Assembly: GCA_937121005.1 (NCBI GenBank)
Contig: CAKZKB010000045.1
Location: forward strand, 1-8,392
Origin: an uncultured cyanobacterium
GTDB taxonomy: Bacteria > Cyanobacteriota > Cyanobacteriia > Cyanobacteriales > Geitlerinemataceae
Reading direction: 5' to 3'
Length of the DNA: 8,392 nt
Position 1 is the stretch's first letter. Every line of letters begins with the position of its first letter. A program made the translations under genes and the position numbers. Below the pieces are notes generated by a model, which did no database searches, was not told the DNA's origin, and was given only the letters and a program-made list of their open reading frames with translations. Shown piece after piece: positions 6,017 to 8,392 of the stretch.

Positions 6017-6631
6017 TTACCGTTTTGCGGCGACTCCTTTATAGGTGTAGCCAATGTGTTTGGGAAGATCGGGAAGGTAAAATTGTTCTAAGCGGACGAT
6101 CGCAAACCGACTGGCAATCCAATCGCCAATGTTACGATTGAGATGGCAACCATCGCCGACAAATTTTTGGATGGGGTTGAGGCGATTTTGCCAAGTTTGG
6201 ATTTGGGGTTCGTTGCTGAGTCCGTGTTCGATAAAAAAGAAGCGTCCTTCGGGTTTAAGAACGCGATCGATTTCGCTGAGGGCGCGATCGAGATTGGCAA
6301 TACTGCACAGCGTCCAGGTACTCACGACGCTATCGAAACTGTTGTCTGCCATAGGCAAGTTTTCGCCGTTCAAAGTTTGGAATTTCACTGCAATTCCAGA
6401 ACTGGCAATCCGCTTCTCGACGATGGATTTCATGCCGGGATTGGCATCAATGGCAGAGATTTGGGTAATATCTGGGGGATAAAAGGGCAGGTTTAATCCC
6501 GTGCCGAAGCCAATTTCCAAGACTTCACCGCTAACATCCATTAAAATGTCTTGGCGGTAGCCATCTAGCACCGCATCGGACATCGTCCAATCGAGAAGGC
6601 GGGGAAAGATAAATTGCCTGTAAACGTTCAT
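6017..6631 (-). CDS. Class I SAM-dependent methyltransferase, METTL7-like
   Basis: The 204-residue protein has the Rossmann methyltransferase fold. Motif I is VLEIGFGTG (37-45), the ribose-binding acidic residue is Asp62 in AIDANPGM, and the post-II/motif IV region is FDSVVSTWTLCSI (99-111), followed by RVLKPEGRFFFIEH (123-136). The opening MNVYRQFIFPRLLDWTMS and the C-terminal GDGCHLNRNIGDW and HIGYTYKGVA segments resemble METTL7-type proteins. That family includes human thiol methyltransferases, but the bacterial substrates are not established. The start ATG overlaps the stop of the upstream membrane-protein gene by four bases (ATGA), so the two are probably co-translated and may act together at the membrane. 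No Shine-Dalgarno is seen, consistent with coupling. Confidence 0.9.
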   Translation of the reverse strand: MNVYRQFIFPRLLDWTMSDAVLDGYRQDILMDVSGEVLEIGFGTGLNLPFYPPDITQISAIDANPGMKSIVEKRIASSGIAVKFQTLNGENLPMADNSFDSVVSTWTLCSIANLDRALSEIDRVLKPEGRFFFIEHGLSNEPQIQTWQNRLNPIQKFVGDGCHLNRNIGDWIASRFAIVRLEQFYLPDLPKHIGYTYKGVAAKR

Positions 6632-7788
6632 TTGTTCGAGGTCGTAGAGGAGAGGGTGACGGAACTGGGGCGCGAAAAGACATCAAAACACCAAGCCGCT
6701 AAGCGATCGCTAAAGGCAACTAAAAAGCATAGCATCCAGATCGGCTGTTCGGCTGCAAAAAGAGGAGTATCGCCCGATGGTTTGCCGACTAAAACGATCG
6801 CGATCGCGCTGAGAACCAGATAGAAAGTACAACCGAAAATCGTACCTTGTAAGGGACGAACCAACAGCCATTTTACAGTATCGAGGGGACTGGCTAGGGG
6901 ATGGCGCAACAAGCGATTAAAAATGGCCGCGATCGCGCCAACGCCACTCCAAAGCAGAACGGGGCGGGGAATGTTGAGAAAGGGAAGCTCGCCGTCGAGA
7001 AGAGTGGCAAATTCGATGTTACTGCGTAAGAATAGAACTGCGATCGCCCCTGCAAGGGAAAGCAAATAGACGAGAACGAGGGCTAAACTCCAACGCGATC
7101 GCGAGCGATCGGCTACAATTAAACTTTCGATGGTGGCTTGGCGTTTTTCAATTTCGACGGCACTTGCAAGGGCATTTCGGGTGCGATCGTCGAAAATATT
7201 CACTGCACTCACCGAGGGCAATTCTGAAGACAACCGCGCCATTGACTGTTCCATAAACTCCCAGTGAACCGCCGCTTCTCGACGCAACCCGTCGTCGCCA
7301 ATAGCTGCGATCGCCTCGCGAACCGATCCGCGAGAATTGACAGTGGGATAAACTAACGCAATAAAACGAGTATGCAGGCGATCGATCTCGGTTTCGAGGG
7401 TTTTTCCGAGTTGTTGTAACTCGGTGTCTTTTTGGGAGAGATCGCTAGACGGGGAAGACTCCATTTCTAGCAGGCGATCGCGAATTTGGCAGATCGGAGT
7501 CGGGGTGTTGTCTGAAGTTTGGCGGCGAGTTCGCGATGCAAACGTGCCCGGTGCCCGCAACCGTTCGAGTTCTAAGAGATCGGCTTCAATACTGACGAGA
7601 TCGGTAGCAATACTGAAGGTGCGATCGCGCGATCGCAACCAACGCGAGGCGGTGTCGGAGTCGGCGGTTTCGCTGTCAGGGGGTTCGGTGGAGGCGATCG
7701 GATCTGGACGTTGCCAAGGTCGATCTTCAGCAATATTTAACCACGCTTGACTGCCCGAGGGGCGCGAATTGGGGCGGTTGTCGTTCAT
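6628..7788 (-). CDS. Membrane protein of unknown function with coiled-coil N-terminal half
   Basis: I do not recognise this 386-residue protein by name. Residues 1-50 are polar and low complexity (Pro, Ser, Asp rich) and likely disordered. Residues 55-230 are charged and helical, including LVSIEADLLELERLRAP (64-80), a probable coiled coil around 115-145, and HWEFMEQSMARLSSEL (175-190). Four hydrophobic segments follow at about 233-254, 276-294, 314-335 and 348-366, with GVGAIAAIFNRLLRHPLASP, WLLVRPLQGTIFG and FLVAFSDRLAAWCFD. Similar glycine-rich helix plus FSxR endings occur, from memory, in other uncharacterised cyanobacterial membrane proteins. The sequence shows no catalytic motif. The stop overlaps the methyltransferase ATG (ATGA), which points to a shared job. 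The ATG at 7788 has no close Shine-Dalgarno; AAGGAG at 7808-7813 is 19 bases away. Confidence 0.85.
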   Translation of the reverse strand: MNDNRPNSRPSGSQAWLNIAEDRPWQRPDPIASTEPPDSETADSDTASRWLRSRDRTFSIATDLVSIEADLLELERLRAPGTFASRTRRQTSDNTPTPICQIRDRLLEMESSPSSDLSQKDTELQQLGKTLETEIDRLHTRFIALVYPTVNSRGSVREAIAAIGDDGLRREAAVHWEFMEQSMARLSSELPSVSAVNIFDDRTRNALASAVEIEKRQATIESLIVADRSRSRWSLALVLVYLLSLAGAIAVLFLRSNIEFATLLDGELPFLNIPRPVLLWSGVGAIAAIFNRLLRHPLASPLDTVKWLLVRPLQGTIFGCTFYLVLSAIAIVLVGKPSGDTPLFAAEQPIWMLCFLVAFSDRLAAWCFDVFSRPSSVTLSSTTSNK

Positions 7789-7799
7789 GGGGTAGACAC
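7785..7799 (-). other. Possible four-codon leader ORF before the membrane-protein gene
   Basis: GTG TCT ACC CCA TGA on the minus strand starts eight bases after AAGGAG (7808-7813) and ends in an ATGA overlap with the ATG of the membrane-protein gene. It is the only start that fits that ribosome binding site. It may be chance. Confidence 0.2.
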
Positions 7800-7815
7800 G
7801 GGCGCGACTCCTTCT

Positions 7816-7821
7816 ATTGTA
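7816..7821 (-). promoter_or_regulatory. Candidate -10 box for the membrane protein/methyltransferase unit
   Basis: TACAAT on the minus strand lies about 27 bases before the ATG at 7788. There is no matching -35. Transcription starting about seven bases downstream would cut into the AAGGAG at 7808-7813, so this box and that ribosome binding site fit poorly together. Confidence 0.25.
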
Positions 7822-7878
7822 TGCTGGCTACAGTCGCTACGCTCGCATTCGCCATCGAAACTTCAAACTTCTTCTCAA

Positions 7879-7892
7879 AAGACGATCGTCTT
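7879..7892. repeat. 14-bp perfect palindrome
   Basis: AAGACGATCGTCTT is its own reverse complement. It is the first of four palindromes in this gap. Confidence 0.6.
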
Positions 7893-7899
7893 CTATGCA

Positions 7900-7914
7900 A
7901 GAAACCCGGTTTCT
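7900..7914. repeat. 15-bp inverted repeat (7+1+7)
   Basis: AGAAACC and GGTTTCT are exact reverse complements around one C. I recall this AGAAACCCGGTTTCT type of element as common and dispersed in filamentous cyanobacteria. Confidence 0.6.
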
Positions 7915-7918
7915 CAAC

Positions 7919-7928
7919 GACAATTGTC
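7919..7928. repeat. 10-bp perfect palindrome
   Basis: GACAATTGTC is self-complementary. It lies between the 15-bp and 30-bp palindromes. Confidence 0.5.
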
Positions 7929-7930
7929 CG

Positions 7931-7960
7931 TGTAGGGGCGATTCGCGAATCGCCCCTACA
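7931..7960. repeat. 30-bp perfect palindrome (15+15), possible terminator of the TPR-type gene
   Basis: Bases 7931-7945 (TGTAGGGGCGATTCG) are the exact reverse complement of 7946-7960, with no spacer. It begins five bases beyond the stop of the minus-strand gene at 7966, where a hairpin could end transcription or protect the 3' end. There is no T tract after it. From memory, TGTAGGGGCGATTCG-type palindromes are dispersed in many cyanobacterial genomes, so a mobile repeat is as likely as a dedicated terminator. Confidence 0.75.
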
Positions 7961-7965
7961 TAGTT

Positions 7966-8392
7966 TCAAATCCAGAAAAAACTCCCTAGAATGAGTAAAA
8001 TTGCTACCAGCGCCAACCAGACAAAGCCGTTATCTTTGGTATTGACTTGCGTCAGATCCACAGGTTCGCCGAGTTTGGGGGCTGGCGATTTCTTGATGGG
8101 GGTATTTTGTCCGCGTCGATCGCGGCGATCGCTTTCCTCAACTGCACCTAAATCGGGAATTTGGGTCAACCATTCGGGACGTTTGGACAAGCGAGGTGCT
8201 TTGAGAATATCGAGAAGGCGGCGACTTTGTTTGCGAATATCCCATTGGGGATGGCGAGTCAGTTTTTCGCACAGGGCGATCGCATCTTTTTCCCGTCCCG
8301 CCGCTTGGTAGGCGGTAACGAGCCAAATTTGCACGTCTCCACCAAAAGAAGAGCCGCGATCGGCTAAGGCGCTGGCTTTTTCAAAATGTCCG
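7966..8392 (-). CDS. C-terminal part of a tail-anchored, TPR-like protein (5' end outside the window)
   Basis: The frame stays open to the right edge, so at least 141 C-terminal residues are visible and the N-terminus is missing. The first part (GHFEKASALADRG, then VQIWLVTAYQAAGREKDAIA) has the alternating small and aromatic pattern of tetratricopeptide helices. Next come KQSRRLLDILKAPRLSKRPE and WLTQIPDL. A polar linker rich in Lys, Arg and Pro follows, and then a single C-terminal helix, WLALVAILLILGSFFWI, ends the chain. This predicts a cytoplasmic TPR-type domain held to the membrane by its tail. The GTG at 8334 is in frame but lies inside a TPR helix pair, so it is not the real start. 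Function and partners are unknown. Confidence 0.8.
   Translation of the reverse strand, partial: GHFEKASALADRGSSFGGDVQIWLVTAYQAAGREKDAIALCEKLTRHPQWDIRKQSRRLLDILKAPRLSKRPEWLTQIPDLGAVEESDRRDRRGQNTPIKKSPAPKLGEPVDLTQVNTKDNGFVWLALVAILLILGSFFWI

Larger units (their letters stand above)
45..8283. repeat. HIP1 octamers (GCGATCGC), dispersed
   Basis: Full copies are seen at 45, 134, 442, 631, 2700, 3094, 3586, 3898, 4226, 5052, 5986, 6703, 6800, 6929, 7040, 7095, 7307, 7474, 7621, 7629, 8125 and 8276 (first base given), plus many one-mismatch forms. HIP1 is the highly iterated palindrome typical of many cyanobacterial genomes. None lies within the protease gene between 2701 and 1025, other than the copy at its N-terminal end. 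The spread is descriptive; it is not one element. Confidence 0.9.

Noticed and set aside
5767..6054. A 95-codon minus-strand frame across the tRNA-Ser gene
   Set aside because: It contains the peptide typical of a translated tRNA-Ser (GEVAERLNAADSKSVIGS). The frame exists because of the tRNA gene and is not a protein.
6143..6496. Two 117-codon plus-strand frames opposite the methyltransferase
   Set aside because: They are antisense to a gene with clear SAM-binding motifs, without ribosome binding sites or recognisable domains.
8332..8334. GTG as the start of the right-edge gene
   Set aside because: The frame continues upstream to the window edge with TPR-like sequence, so this codon is an internal valine.

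Overview
The window looks like chromosomal DNA from a cyanobacterium. The octamer GCGATCGC (HIP1) occurs about two dozen times in 8.4 kb, both inside and between genes. There is also a heptamer tandem repeat, palindromes of a kind I recall as common in filamentous cyanobacteria, and a gene set (Uma2-family protein, membrane-anchored subtilase, REG-2-like HAD hydrolase, RCK channel-like protein) that fits. The genus cannot be fixed from the sequence. No phage, transposase, CRISPR array or recognisable defence island is visible.

Layout, left to right. A Uma2-family (DUF820) nuclease-like gene on + (87-764) faces a two-gene minus-strand unit across a perfect 12-bp inverted repeat (779-803). In that unit a secreted subtilisin-like protease with a five-helix membrane tail (1025-2860) is directly followed by a 72-residue small protein (807-1025). 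The two overlap by one base (TAATG), and a GGAGG ribosome binding site sits inside the last protease codons, so they are probably translationally coupled. Divergent from the protease, after about 300 bases that hold a probable frameshifted small ORF, are a REG-2-like HAD hydrolase (3168-3857) and a two-helix channel-like protein with a nucleotide-binding RCK region on each side of the pore (3925-5613). The signature K+ filter of that pore is not preserved.

The 250 bases after the channel gene contain short repeats and hairpins. Next is tRNA-Ser(CGA) on the minus strand (5863-5949) with a strong extended -10 promoter. Upstream of it, also on minus, lies an ATGA-overlapping pair: a four-helix membrane protein of unknown function (6628-7788) followed by a METTL7-like SAM methyltransferase (6017-6631). 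A 177-base gap packed with four successive palindromes separates this pair from the C-terminal end of a tail-anchored, probably TPR-containing protein that enters from the right edge (7966-8392).

Most genes are housekeeping or conserved-unknown types. The items most worth following are the channel with the altered filter, the protease/small-protein pair, the membrane protein/methyltransferase pair, the frameshifted small ORF at 3029-3168, and the palindrome cluster at 7879-7960. I found no convincing multi-gene novel system.
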